Made by a program: the position numbers and the translations under genes
The notes under the pieces: model-generated
The model's input: the letters and a program-made list of their open reading frames with translations, nothing else
The model's database searches: none
Told to the model about the DNA's origin: nothing
Shown here: in pieces, positions 33,319-41,541 of the stretch
Layout: every line of letters begins with the position of its first letter
Position numbering within the stretch: position 1 is the first letter of the stretch
Assembly: GCA_945877425.1 (NCBI GenBank)
Contig: CAMCRZ010000017.1
Span: 1-52,030 of the forward strand
Reading direction: 5' to 3'
Length of the DNA stretch: 52,030 bases
Source: an uncultured Treponema sp.
GTDB taxonomy: Bacteria > Spirochaetota > Spirochaetia > Treponematales > Treponemataceae

Positions 33319-35321
33319 GAAAATTTGTTGTTCACTCTGAATTCCAGCCTTCAGGAGATCAGGGGCAGGCAATTGAAAAATTAGCAGAAGGATTTTTACG
33401 GGGCGACAAATATCAGACACTCAAAGGCGTAACTGGTTCAGGAAAAACTTTTACTATGGCAAAAATAATTGAAGCCGTTCAGAGACCAACTTTAATTATC
33501 AGCCACAACAAAACTTTAAGTGCACAGCTTTACAGAGAGTTCAAGACTTTTTTCCCGGATAATGCAGTTGAATATTTTGTAAGTTACTACGACTATTATC
33601 AGCCGGAAGCATACGTGCCTGCAAGAGATTTGTACATTGAAAAAGACGCATCTGTAAATCAGGAAATAGACAAACTAAGGCTTGCTGCAACTTACGCACT
33701 TATGGAACGCCGTGACGTAATCATCATTGCAACAGTCAGCTGTATTTACGGACTTGGAATGCCTGAACTTTACAAGGAAATGCGCACCCACATTACGCTT
33801 GGCCAGCAGCTTGACAGTCACCGACTTGCAGTAAAGCTTACGTCAGTTCAGTATCAGCGAAACGATGCAATTCTTGAAAGAGGAAATTTCCGCATAAAAG
33901 GTGATGTAATTGAAATTTTTCCGCCTTACATGGAAACAAATCAGGCTTACAGAATAGAACTTGAATTTGACGAAGTTTCCAGAATACGGCGATTTGACAT
34001 TATTACAGGTGAAATCATAGAAGAACTTGACGAACTTTTCCTTTACCCTGCAAAACACTTTGTTGTTCCTCAGGATATGCTTAACGAAGCAGCCGACAGA
34101 ATTTTAAAGGAAATGCAGGAACGTGTGGAGCAGTTACAGTCTCAGGGAAAGATTTTAGAAGCAGAACGTTTAAAGACACGGACAACTTACGATCTTGAAA
34201 TGATGAAGGAAATGGGCTATTGCTCTGGAATTGAAAATTATTCAGCACCAATTGCAAACCGTAAGAAAGGAGAACCGCCTGCAACACTGCTGCATTATTT
34301 CCCGGATGATTTTCTGTGCATGATTGATGAAGCCCACGTTTCAGTTCCGCAAATCGGAGCAATGTATGAAGGCGACAGAAGCAGAAAGCAGAACCTTATA
34401 GACTTTGGATTCAGGCTTCCAAGTGCATTGGACAACCGTCCCCTTAAAGCAGAAGAGTTTACTGCAAAAATGAATCAGGTAATTTTTGTTTCAGCCACAC
34501 CTCGTGAAGAAGAAATAAAAAAGTCTACTCAAGTTGTTGAACAGCTTATCCGCCCTACAGGACTTCTTGATCCGATTGTAGAAGTTCGTCCCAGCGAAGG
34601 TCAGATGCAGGATATTTACAATGAAGTTACACAGCGCATAGAAAAAGGTGAACGGTCTTTACTTTTAACGCTGACAAAAAAAATGGCAGAAGATTTAACT
34701 GATTATTTAATGGGGCTGAACATAAAGTGCCGCTACATTCACTCTGAAATAGATACATTTGAGCGTGTTGAAATCCTTAAGTCACTGCGCACTGGAGAAA
34801 TTGACGTACTTATAGGAATAAATCTTTTGCGTGAAGGAATTGACCTGCCTGAAGTAAGTTTTATTGCACTTCTTGATGCTGACAAAATAGGATTTTTGCG
34901 AAGTACAACTTCCCTCATTCAGATTATCGGTCGTGCTGCCAGAAACGCAGAAGGCAAAGTTGTAATGTACGCCGACAGAATGAGCGATGCAATGAAAGAA
35001 GCAATTGACGAAACAAAACGCCGCCGCTCAATTCAGGAAGCATACAACAAGGAACACAACATTACTCCTGCAACAATCAAAAAAGCAATAGAAGACATTC
35101 TTGTTCATCAGAAAGAAGAAGCCGCTCAAAATGAAAACCTTGAAGTCCTTAAAAAAAGCGCAAATCTTTTTGTGCCGTCTCAGCGTAAAAAACTTTTAGA
35201 TGCACTGAAAAAAGAAATGTCCGATTGTGCAGAACGCCTTGAATACGAACAGGCAGCAGTAATCCGTGATCAAATTCTTGAAATAGAAAAAACTTACGGA
35301 AAAGTTGAAAAAGGCAGATGA
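33315..35321 (+). CDS. uvrB: Excinuclease ABC subunit B
   Basis: The product is 668 aa, the usual family length. It is a DNA-damage verification helicase that takes DNA from UvrA and recruits UvrC. Motifs in order: P-loop 'LKGVTGSGKTFTMA' (about 38-51), beta-hairpin 'YDYYQPEAYVPARD', DEAH-type box 'CMIDEAHVSVPQ', 'LLREGIDLPEVSF', arginine-finger motif 'QIIGRAARNAEGK' and a C-terminal UVR coiled coil ('LEYEQAAVIRDQI'). Translation is coupled to htrA through a 4-nt overlap. No uvrA or uvrC lies in the window. Confidence 0.97.
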   Translation: MRKFVVHSEFQPSGDQGQAIEKLAEGFLRGDKYQTLKGVTGSGKTFTMAKIIEAVQRPTLIISHNKTLSAQLYREFKTFFPDNAVEYFVSYYDYYQPEAYVPARDLYIEKDASVNQEIDKLRLAATYALMERRDVIIIATVSCIYGLGMPELYKEMRTHITLGQQLDSHRLAVKLTSVQYQRNDAILERGNFRIKGDVIEIFPPYMETNQAYRIELEFDEVSRIRRFDIITGEIIEELDELFLYPAKHFVVPQDMLNEAADRILKEMQERVEQLQSQGKILEAERLKTRTTYDLEMMKEMGYCSGIENYSAPIANRKKGEPPATLLHYFPDDFLCMIDEAHVSVPQIGAMYEGDRSRKQNLIDFGFRLPSALDNRPLKAEEFTAKMNQVIFVSATPREEEIKKSTQVVEQLIRPTGLLDPIVEVRPSEGQMQDIYNEVTQRIEKGERSLLLTLTKKMAEDLTDYLMGLNIKCRYIHSEIDTFERVEILKSLRTGEIDVLIGINLLREGIDLPEVSFIALLDADKIGFLRSTTSLIQIIGRAARNAEGKVVMYADRMSDAMKEAIDETKRRRSIQEAYNKEHNITPATIKKAIEDILVHQKEEAAQNENLEVLKKSANLFVPSQRKKLLDALKKEMSDCAERLEYEQAAVIRDQILEIEKTYGKVEKGR

Positions 35322-35383
35322 TGAAATTGCAAAAACAGGACAATGCTATTGAACAAACACAGTAATTTAAATATAATTGAGCC

Positions 35384-35420
35384 TAGCATAATTGACTTGA
35401 TGCTAACAATTATGTAAAAT
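35384..35420 (+). promoter_or_regulatory. Strong rpmB promoter with dyad over the -35
   Basis: TTGACT (35392-35397) and TAAAAT (35415-35420) are exactly 17 nt apart. An inverted repeat TAGCAT (35384-35389) / ATGCTA (35400-35405) brackets the -35 box, where a repressor could compete with RNA polymerase. Confidence 0.6.
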
Positions 35421-35458
35421 TATCAAACTTATTGAATTTTTTTTAGGTAGGTAAATAT

Positions 35459-35683
35459 ATGTCTAGAACATGTGACGTTTGCGGAAAGCACCCACTGCAC
35501 GGTAATAAAGTTAGTAATGCATACAATCATACACGCCGTCAGTGGAAGCCAAACCTTGTTAAGGTAAAAACAACAATTTCTGGAAGAACAATGACACTTA
35601 ACGTTTGCACACGCTGTCTTCGCAGTGACTTCTTAACAAAGAAAGTTAAGGTACCAAAGACACCTGTAACAGAAACAAAATAA
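35459..35683 (+). CDS. rpmB: Ribosomal protein bL28
   Basis: The product is 74 aa. It is a small basic protein of the large ribosomal subunit: 'MSRTCDVCGKHPLHGNKVSNA', 'TRRQWKPNL' and 'LNVCTRCLRS'. Both CxxC pairs (Cys5/Cys8 and the CTRC pair) are kept, so this is the zinc-binding (C+) form rather than the zinc-free paralogue used under zinc starvation. GGTAGG precedes the ATG. It is a single-gene unit with its own promoter and terminator. Confidence 0.96.
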   Translation: MSRTCDVCGKHPLHGNKVSNAYNHTRRQWKPNLVKVKTTISGRTMTLNVCTRCLRSDFLTKKVKVPKTPVTETK

Positions 35684-35707
35684 TCTGTTCTTTCTTAAAC
35701 TTTTAGG

Positions 35708-35759
35708 AAACGCTGATTCTGACACTTAATTAAAAGTGAAAAGAACAGCGTTTTTTTTT
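35708..35759 (+). terminator. rpmB terminator
   Basis: AAACGCTG (35708-35715) pairs with CAGCGTTT (35746-35753), enclosing a CACTT/AAGTG stem, and is followed by T up to 35759. Confidence 0.85.
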
Positions 35760-35787
35760 ATTTAAAAAATCTAAACTTAAAAACTGA

Positions 35788-36609
35788 TTATAAACTGAAG
35801 ACCTTTTTAAAAGCTTCATAATTTTCAGTTTTACCGTCCCTGCAGAAAACGGCAAATTCTACGGCACTTAAATCATAAGTAAAATCCTTTAAAACATCTT
35901 TAAATGCATCTGCAACTAATTCAGGAGAATTTCCGAAAACGCCGCAGCCGAACGCACCTGCAATTAAAATGTCATTTTCATTGGCAACTGCAACTTCCAT
36001 AATTCTGCGTATTCGCTTTTTAAAAATTGCCGAAAGTTTTTCATCTGAAATTGCGTCACTTCCTTTTGGAGCAGCCTTAATGTTTGGAGCAGCGCAAGTT
36101 ATAACGTTTACCATAAATCTGTCTTTTACAGGAAGACGTTCAGGCAAGTCTTCATCAGATTTAAAGACTACAACATTAGGCGTGTAAATTATGTCATCAT
36201 TGTAAAGGTAATCTAAATCATCTATGTGAGGGTCGTAAAAATAATCACGGCAGTCTTTTGCAGTAAGGCATTTGTACAAAGTTGAACACCGGCACAGACA
36301 TTCTTCCTGAGCTTTGGAACCGGATTTAACTCCTCCGCCAGGATTTAAGCTTGAAGCAAAATTCAAGACGCATATATTTGCACCAAGATTTCTGTATTCA
36401 CCGGCAGCTTCAAAAGAACGCTTTTTTGAAACTAAAATCTGCATAGGGTTTGCCTTAGTATTTCTGTTAGTTTCAAAACCTTCTACATCATCTTCATCGT
36501 AGTAAATAATCTGATTTTCTATGGAACGCCTGCACTGAATGGCAAGATCCACTTCGCTTTCACAGCAATATAAAGTGTCGTTAAAAACAGCAATTAATTT
36601 TTTATCCAT
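35788..36609 (-). CDS. Bacterial-type poly(ADP-ribose) glycohydrolase-like protein (DUF2263/TIGR02452)
   Basis: The product is 273 aa from ATG 36609, which follows GAGG by 5 nt. It has the macro-domain-related PARG signature GGG-x7-QEE: 'NFASSLNPGGGVKSGSKAQEECLCRCSTLY' region at about residues 83-112 (GGG 91-93, QEE 101-103), then 'VNVITCAAPN' and 'ILIAGAFGCGVFGNSPELVADAF'. Relatives remove ADP-ribose from proteins, with the second Glu as catalyst. It is the second gene of a two-gene operon after a PhnP-like hydrolase. The in vivo target is unknown. Confidence 0.88.
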   Translation of the reverse strand: MDKKLIAVFNDTLYCCESEVDLAIQCRRSIENQIIYYDEDDVEGFETNRNTKANPMQILVSKKRSFEAAGEYRNLGANICVLNFASSLNPGGGVKSGSKAQEECLCRCSTLYKCLTAKDCRDYFYDPHIDDLDYLYNDDIIYTPNVVVFKSDEDLPERLPVKDRFMVNVITCAAPNIKAAPKGSDAISDEKLSAIFKKRIRRIMEVAVANENDILIAGAFGCGVFGNSPELVADAFKDVLKDFTYDLSAVEFAVFCRDGKTENYEAFKKVFSL

Positions 36610-36624
36610 ACTTAACCTCAAAAA

Positions 36625-37521
36625 CTAAACTTCAACAACAAGGCCATCAAAAGCAGGAGCAATATTTCCGCCGCGGGATTTTATTTCTTTCAGATTTTCA
36701 AAAAATTTTATATTTTCCTGAATGTAACTGAAAATTTCAATGTAAAAGTTGTCGTGGGTAATATGGGTAATGTAAGTATTTCTTGCACAAATTTTGTCAG
36801 CAGCACCCATTGCCTGCCAGAAACTGAAGTGCGTAGTATGAGCTTTTTCTCTAAGTCCGTCTATTACAAGAACATCTGGATTTCCTGCAATATTTTTAAT
36901 CATTTCAAAAGCCTTAAGGGGAATTTCATTGCAGTCAGTTAAATAAGCTATGCTTGATTTCCTGCCGTTTTTTTCCTGCACAAAAAGCCAGCCTGTATCG
37001 CAAAGTGAACCGTGAACAAGAGGCACAGGATAAACTTTCAAATCTTTAACTGTAACTGGATTTTTTTCGTTGTAAACGCTGCAGTTCATAAGATTAAGCT
37101 TTGGTTTTCCGCCGCCTTCCTTAACCGGCTTAAAAATGTAGTCAAAGCGGTTTATTATGTCAAGAAGAGTTTTTCTGTCAGCGTAAATGGGAAGCCCTTC
37201 TCCTTCAGTTTCATCAGCCTTTTGGTTAAAAGGGTCAACTGCTTTTGTGTGACTGAAAATCCTTAAATCATCAAGTCCATTTAAATGATCTGCGTGAGAA
37301 TGAGTTATAAAAACACTGTCCAGCTTTTGAATACCATACTTTACAGCCTGCAGCCTGAACTCAGGGCCTGTATCAACAACAACATCCGCTTCATCACTTT
37401 GGATAAAAACGCTGGAACGAAAGCGCACGTCCCTTAAATCCGGAGAAGTACAGACTCTGCATTTACAGCCGATTACCGGAACGCCGTGACTTGTGCCTGT
37501 TCCCATAAAAGTAAGTTTCAT
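36625..37521 (-). CDS. PhnP-like metallo-beta-lactamase-fold phosphodiesterase
   Basis: The product is 298 aa. The N-terminus 'FMGTGTSHGVPVIGCKCRVC' carries a GCxCxxC group (Cys19, 21, 24) like the structural zinc site of PhnP. The metal motif is 'THSHADHLNGLDDL' (His74, His76, Asp78, His79). PhnP hydrolyses 5-phosphoribosyl 1,2-cyclic phosphate; other members of this group (COG1235) are uncharacterised, so the substrate here is open. The ATG has no ribosome site; TTGAGT-N17-TACAAT ends 6 nt before it. The PARG-like gene follows by 15 nt. Confidence 0.85.
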   Translation of the reverse strand: MKLTFMGTGTSHGVPVIGCKCRVCTSPDLRDVRFRSSVFIQSDEADVVVDTGPEFRLQAVKYGIQKLDSVFITHSHADHLNGLDDLRIFSHTKAVDPFNQKADETEGEGLPIYADRKTLLDIINRFDYIFKPVKEGGGKPKLNLMNCSVYNEKNPVTVKDLKVYPVPLVHGSLCDTGWLFVQEKNGRKSSIAYLTDCNEIPLKAFEMIKNIAGNPDVLVIDGLREKAHTTHFSFWQAMGAADKICARNTYITHITHDNFYIEIFSYIQENIKFFENLKEIKSRGGNIAPAFDGLVVEV

Positions 37522-37527
37522 TGGTTT

Positions 37528-37556
37528 ATTGTAAAACTTTAGACATTAAAACTCAA
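37528..37556 (-). promoter_or_regulatory. Promoter of the PhnP-like gene (minus strand)
   Basis: Minus-strand TTGAGT (37556-37551) and TACAAT (37533-37528) are 17 nt apart. Six bases separate the box from the start codon, so +1 equals the A of ATG. Confidence 0.6.
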
Positions 37557-37598
37557 GGAAAAATTCATTTCCTTAGCACAAAGGTGAGCACAATTCAA

Positions 37599-37628
37599 TT
37601 GAACCTTCCGCCGAAGTTCCGTTAAAAT
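37599..37628 (+). promoter_or_regulatory. Promoter of the NAGPA-like lipoprotein gene
   Basis: TTGAAC (37599-37604) and TAAAAT (37623-37628) are 18 nt apart. The -10 ends 5 nt before ATG 37634, again a leaderless layout. Confidence 0.55.
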
Positions 37629-37633
37629 AAGGC

Positions 37634-38500
37634 ATGAAATTCCGGCGCAAACTTTTTTATCTTACAGCAGCAATTTTTCTTTTTTCCGCTGCACTTTCCT
37701 GCACTTCCACAAAAAATTTTCAGAATGATTTTTCTGAAAGCGAAAACTCTCTGGCTCAAAACGGAATTTCCCTAAGCCTGAAAGAATACAACGAAACCCT
37801 TTATTACCTTGCACAAATTGACCTGACTTTTCCAGATTTAGAAATTGTTTTTTTTCCGGAAGAAGTTAACGATGAGGGATGGTTTAAAACTGAAGGAATA
37901 AAAACTTTTTCTGAAAAACAGCAGGCTGTTCTTGCCGTAAACGTAACGCCTTTTGAAATTAAAAATGAATTTTCTTCCTGGCGAAAAATTGCAGGGCTTT
38001 ACAAATTAAATGAAAAAATAATTTCTCCTGAAATAAAAAAATACTGTGCCATTGGCTTTACAAAAAAAACTTACGGAAAAAACGAAACTTACAAAGCAGA
38101 AATTTTTTCTTCACAGACAGATTTTGAAATTGAAAACTTTGAAAATGCTGCAGGAGGATTTTTTATCATACTTGATGAAAATGGCGTAAAGGAATTTCCC
38201 TATCCAGAAAAAGAAGCGAATATTGCTTTTGGAATTTCAAAAGAAGGCTCGGAACTTTTTATATTAGGCTGCAACAGAAAATCTTTCGGTAAGGAAAAAG
38301 GACTTACATTTTCTGAATGCGGTAAAATATTGCAGCAGGAAGGATGCACTAAAGCAATGATTTGCGACGGAGGCCACAGTGCACAGCTGTTCTTTAACGG
38401 AAAAACTTTAGTAAAGCGCTTTCCTTCAAGAAAACCAGCCGTACAGATTGGCTTTAAAATCAAGGATAAAACTAAAATGCAGCAGGAACAAAATCAATAG
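37634..38500 (+). CDS. Phosphodiester glycosidase (NAGPA)-like lipoprotein
   Basis: The product is 288 aa. It has a lipoprotein signal with lipobox LSC at Cys23. The mature part matches the NAGPA/DUF2233 fold: 'QQAVLAVNVTPFEI' and the C-terminal 'GLTFSECGKILQQEGCTKAMICDGGHSAQLFFNGK', where the DGGxS loop is the family hallmark. In animals the domain uncovers mannose-6-phosphate; bacterial members may cleave phosphodiester sugars in wall or capsule. The start lies 5 nt from a -10 box, with no ribosome site. Its last 29 bp overlap the end of argC on the other strand. Confidence 0.82.
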   Translation: MKFRRKLFYLTAAIFLFSAALSCTSTKNFQNDFSESENSLAQNGISLSLKEYNETLYYLAQIDLTFPDLEIVFFPEEVNDEGWFKTEGIKTFSEKQQAVLAVNVTPFEIKNEFSSWRKIAGLYKLNEKIISPEIKKYCAIGFTKKTYGKNETYKAEIFSSQTDFEIENFENAAGGFFIILDENGVKEFPYPEKEANIAFGISKEGSELFILGCNRKSFGKEKGLTFSECGKILQQEGCTKAMICDGGHSAQLFFNGKTLVKRFPSRKPAVQIGFKIKDKTKMQQEQNQ

Positions 38501-39539
38501 CAGTTGTTTCTTCAAAACCGTACATAATGTTCATATTCTGTACTGCCTGACCTGATGCACCTTTAATCATATTGTCAAGACAGGAAACTATTTCCAGCAT
38601 TTTTCCGCCGTCAACAAGATAAACCTGAATGTCGCAGTAATTTGAATAGCGCACCACTTTTGTTGTAGGGCTTAATTCTTCAGGCAAAACACGTACAAAA
38701 GGCTCGTCTTTGTAAGTATCAGCGTAAAGCTTGCGTATATTTGCAACGTTACCGCCTGCAAGTTTAATTCCTTCTTCAGAAAGAGGAGCGTAAATTGTGG
38801 TAAGGATTCCACGGCTTTGAGGCAAAAGATGAGGCGTAAAGACAACATCAACATTTTTTCCTGCAATAATCGAACAGTTGCGCTGTATTTCACTTTGATG
38901 ACGGTGATTTCCTACAGCATACGCACTGAAACTTTCGCCACATTCGCAGAACTGATTTTTCATAGTTGCATTTCTTCCGGCACCAGTTATGCCGCTTTTT
39001 GAATCAACTATGATAAGTTCAGTTTTAACGAGATTATTTTTAAGTGCAGGCAAAAGTCCAAGTGTAGCACTCGTAACGTAGCAGCCCGGATTTCCTATAA
39101 CCCGTGCATCTTTTATAAGGGAACGATTCATTTCAGGCGAACCGTAAACGCTTTCTTTATGAACTTCCGGAAACTGCCAGTCTTTTTTGTACCAGGTTTT
39201 AAACGTCTCTTCGTCAGTGCCGTACCGAAAATCAGCACTTAAATCAATAAGCTTCTTGCCATGTTTCACACAGTAATCGGCGTACTGTTCTGCAATACCG
39301 TGAGGCAATGCTGTAAAAAGAACGTCGGACTTTTCCTTTACTTCATCAGCTGTAAGAAGTTTTCCGCTGCATTTTGAACCAAGCTGACCCAAAAGGTTCT
39401 GGTAAACAGCTTCAATTTCCTGTCCTTCAAATGAAACTGAACTTATAAAAATTTCTTCAACATGAGGATGACGAAGAAGAATGCGTAAAAGTTCAACTCC
39501 GGCGTAACCTGTAGCACCAATAATTCCAGCTTTAATCAT
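38472..39539 (-). CDS. argC: N-acetyl-gamma-glutamyl-phosphate reductase
   Basis: The product is 355 aa. It reduces N-acetylglutamyl phosphate to the semialdehyde with NADPH in ornithine/arginine synthesis. It has the nucleotide-binding N-terminus 'GIIGATGYAGVELLRILLRHP' and the catalytic cysteine in 'VIGNPGCYVTSATLGLLPAL'. It also has 'VDSKSGITGAGRNA' and 'YAVGNHRHQSEIQR'. GGAG lies 7 nt upstream. It is downstream of a TPR lipoprotein gene (29 nt gap) and convergent with the NAGPA-like gene. argH is the only other arginine gene seen here. Confidence 0.95.
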   Translation of the reverse strand: MIKAGIIGATGYAGVELLRILLRHPHVEEIFISSVSFEGQEIEAVYQNLLGQLGSKCSGKLLTADEVKEKSDVLFTALPHGIAEQYADYCVKHGKKLIDLSADFRYGTDEETFKTWYKKDWQFPEVHKESVYGSPEMNRSLIKDARVIGNPGCYVTSATLGLLPALKNNLVKTELIIVDSKSGITGAGRNATMKNQFCECGESFSAYAVGNHRHQSEIQRNCSIIAGKNVDVVFTPHLLPQSRGILTTIYAPLSEEGIKLAGGNVANIRKLYADTYKDEPFVRVLPEELSPTTKVVRYSNYCDIQVYLVDGGKMLEIVSCLDNMIKGASGQAVQNMNIMYGFEETTAIDFVPAAF

Positions 39540-39568
39540 TTTAACTTCTCCAGATTTTTAGTTTAGAT

Positions 39569-40000
39569 TTAGTTTTCAGCAGACTTAAACTTCTGCGGAA
39601 TTTTTGAATAATCGTTTATGGAAAGTTTTCTGTAAGCTTCAGGCAAAGTTCCAGGCATTACTGAATTAAAGATTGCAATAATTTCTTCGTAAATGGGAGC
39701 TGCCTTTTCATAATCTTTTGCCTTGAAATGAATGTGGGCAATTTCGTATCTGCCTTCAACATACACTGATGCATCTGTTCCGTACCTTGATAAAAGCACA
39801 TCGTAATAATAAAGTGCATCGGCAGTGTTTCCCTTGTCGTAAGAGTCCTGTGCCATCTGAACTATTTCCAAAACAGAACAGTCTGCTTCAGGTTCAACTC
39901 TTGCCGTCATGCATGAACAAAACAGTGAACTTAAAGCAATAAAAAATCCGGCTGCAGCAATCTGCATAACTTTCTTGGTAATTTTCTTAGTAATTTTCAT
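39569..40000 (-). CDS. Small TPR-like lipoprotein
   Basis: The product is 143 aa. It has a basic start and hydrophobic segment ending in CSC, with the acylated cysteine probably at residue 30. The mature part holds two tetratricopeptide-like helices pairs: 'VLEIVQMAQDSYDKGNTADALYYYDVLLSRYG' and 'VEGRYEIAHIHFKAKDYEKAAPIYEEIIAIF'. TPR lipoproteins scaffold envelope complexes. Whether it works with argC, its downstream neighbour, is doubtful. An extended TGA-TATGTT box ends 6 nt before the ATG. Confidence 0.75.
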   Translation of the reverse strand: MKITKKITKKVMQIAAAGFFIALSSLFCSCMTARVEPEADCSVLEIVQMAQDSYDKGNTADALYYYDVLLSRYGTDASVYVEGRYEIAHIHFKAKDYEKAAPIYEEIIAIFNSVMPGTLPEAYRKLSINDYSKIPQKFKSAEN

Positions 40001-40070
40001 ACCACAAACATATCACTTTTAGAGAATTTTTGCGATATTTTTTAGCGTAAATTTCCGCCCTTACAAAAAG

Positions 40071-41372
40071 TTATTTCCCTTTGTTTTCAGGAAGAATTAT
40101 GCAGTCCACAATTATGGATTTGTCTTTTGCAAGAAGAATGACGTCTTCCTTTGAAATCTTTTTTATGCCACGCGGTTTTGGATGAGGCTGCGCATCTCCA
40201 ATAAGTATGATTTTCTTTTCAGCAGTTTTCCGCCAGTCGTAGAATTCCATGCAGGAATAAAGTGCTTCGTATACAGCTTCAGGAACATCGCCGCCTTCAT
40301 TTCCGTGAATTACTGCAGAGTTCAGGTATTTCTTAAACTTTTCTGCATCACGTGTAAAGGAAAACGGCTTTACAGGAAGGCTTTTATAATTGTAGCCGTC
40401 GCCGTAATCTCTGTAAAAAAGAAGCCCTATCCTTACGTCATCAAACTGCTTGAGCTGGTTAAAGAACGAAGGAATCCACTGGTTGCGCAGACATTCCATA
40501 TCATCTTTCATACTGCCTGTTGTATCTACTGCAAAAACAATGTCCGCTTCTTTTTTAGGATTTATTGCATCAACGCAGTCCAGAAGGTCTTGTGCTAAAG
40601 TTTCAGGGCCTTTTGAATAAACAAGAAGTCCGCTGCCGCAGTCTGCAATTTCCCTGAAATTTTCTGCAGCTTCACAGTTGTAGTTGTCTGTAAGAATAAA
40701 ATCCACTTCATCAAAAACTTCTTCTTCAGTTTCATTTTTTTCAGCTGTACCATGATTTTCATATTTTACGGGAACAAAATCAAACATAAACGGATTGTCC
40801 TGAAAATCACCTGTATAGTCGCAGTATTTTTTGCTGAATGTCCTGATGTTTACAAAAGTTCCCTTGCCTATTTTAACAGTGCCGCTTCTTGACCAGGGAT
40901 AACCCCATTGCAGTACAGGCGGAATAAAAATGTGAAAGCACTCGCCTAATTTTTCATGATTTACGACAGTGGAAGATATAAGGCTGTATTTTGAATATTC
41001 TGATTTAAGTTCCTTGCCGTCAAGATAGCGGATTTCATTTCCGTTGATTTCGTTGTATTCAGTTGCACGATAAGCAAAATTGTCTGCTTTTCCGGTAGGA
41101 TCTTTTGTGGTTTCGGTAAGCATTACGCTTTCTATGCTGCCTTTTTTGCGGATATAAAGATTTACGCCGTTTTTATTTCCGTTTTCATCGTAAGACTGTT
41201 CTACTGCCAGATCACTTTGAAGCACGACAAGGTTTTCGTTTACAGGAATATTTTTCTGTACATTCTGATTCTGATTTGCATTTCCTGTTGAATTTTCACC
41301 GGCATTTTGAGAAAAACACAAAACTGTAAAAAGAGAAATAATTAGAAAAAAGACAGATTTTTTTGCTTTCAT
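40071..41372 (-). CDS. Exported von Willebrand factor A-domain protein
   Basis: The product is 433 aa from ATG 41372, chosen because it begins a clear signal peptide (MKAKKSVFFLIISLFTVLCFS); an upstream ATG at 41417 would add 15 residues. An Asn/Gln-rich linker follows the signal. The C-terminal ~170 residues are a vWA domain: the MIDAS motif is 'FAVDTTGSMKDDME' (DxTxS form), with 'VRIGLLFYRDYGDGYNYK', 'HGNEGGDVPEAVYEALYSCM' and 'KKIILIGDAQPHP'. The middle part has no match I recognise. A periplasmic adhesion or chaperone-like role is possible. Confidence 0.82.
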   Translation of the reverse strand: MKAKKSVFFLIISLFTVLCFSQNAGENSTGNANQNQNVQKNIPVNENLVVLQSDLAVEQSYDENGNKNGVNLYIRKKGSIESVMLTETTKDPTGKADNFAYRATEYNEINGNEIRYLDGKELKSEYSKYSLISSTVVNHEKLGECFHIFIPPVLQWGYPWSRSGTVKIGKGTFVNIRTFSKKYCDYTGDFQDNPFMFDFVPVKYENHGTAEKNETEEEVFDEVDFILTDNYNCEAAENFREIADCGSGLLVYSKGPETLAQDLLDCVDAINPKKEADIVFAVDTTGSMKDDMECLRNQWIPSFFNQLKQFDDVRIGLLFYRDYGDGYNYKSLPVKPFSFTRDAEKFKKYLNSAVIHGNEGGDVPEAVYEALYSCMEFYDWRKTAEKKIILIGDAQPHPKPRGIKKISKEDVILLAKDKSIIVDCIILPENKGK

Positions 41373-41452
41373 ATCAGAATTATCGGAATAAGAGGCTGTT
41401 TTTATAACTGGTGACATTTTTTAAAATTTTGTCAAACAAAGCCTTCTGTCAG

Positions 41453-41480
41453 TTGAAATTGAATAATTCTATGATATAAT
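41453..41480 (+). promoter_or_regulatory. Promoter of the 41542 gene
   Basis: TTGAAA (41453-41458) and TATAAT (41475-41480) are 16 nt apart, with TGA directly before the -10 (extended -10). The 55-nt leader includes GCTAA/TTAGC and the AGGAA ribosome site. Confidence 0.6.
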
Positions 41481-41541
41481 TAAGGTGATTTATAGGGTAT
41501 TTTAAAAACGCTAAAAGAAAATTAGCATACGTAGGAATTTT

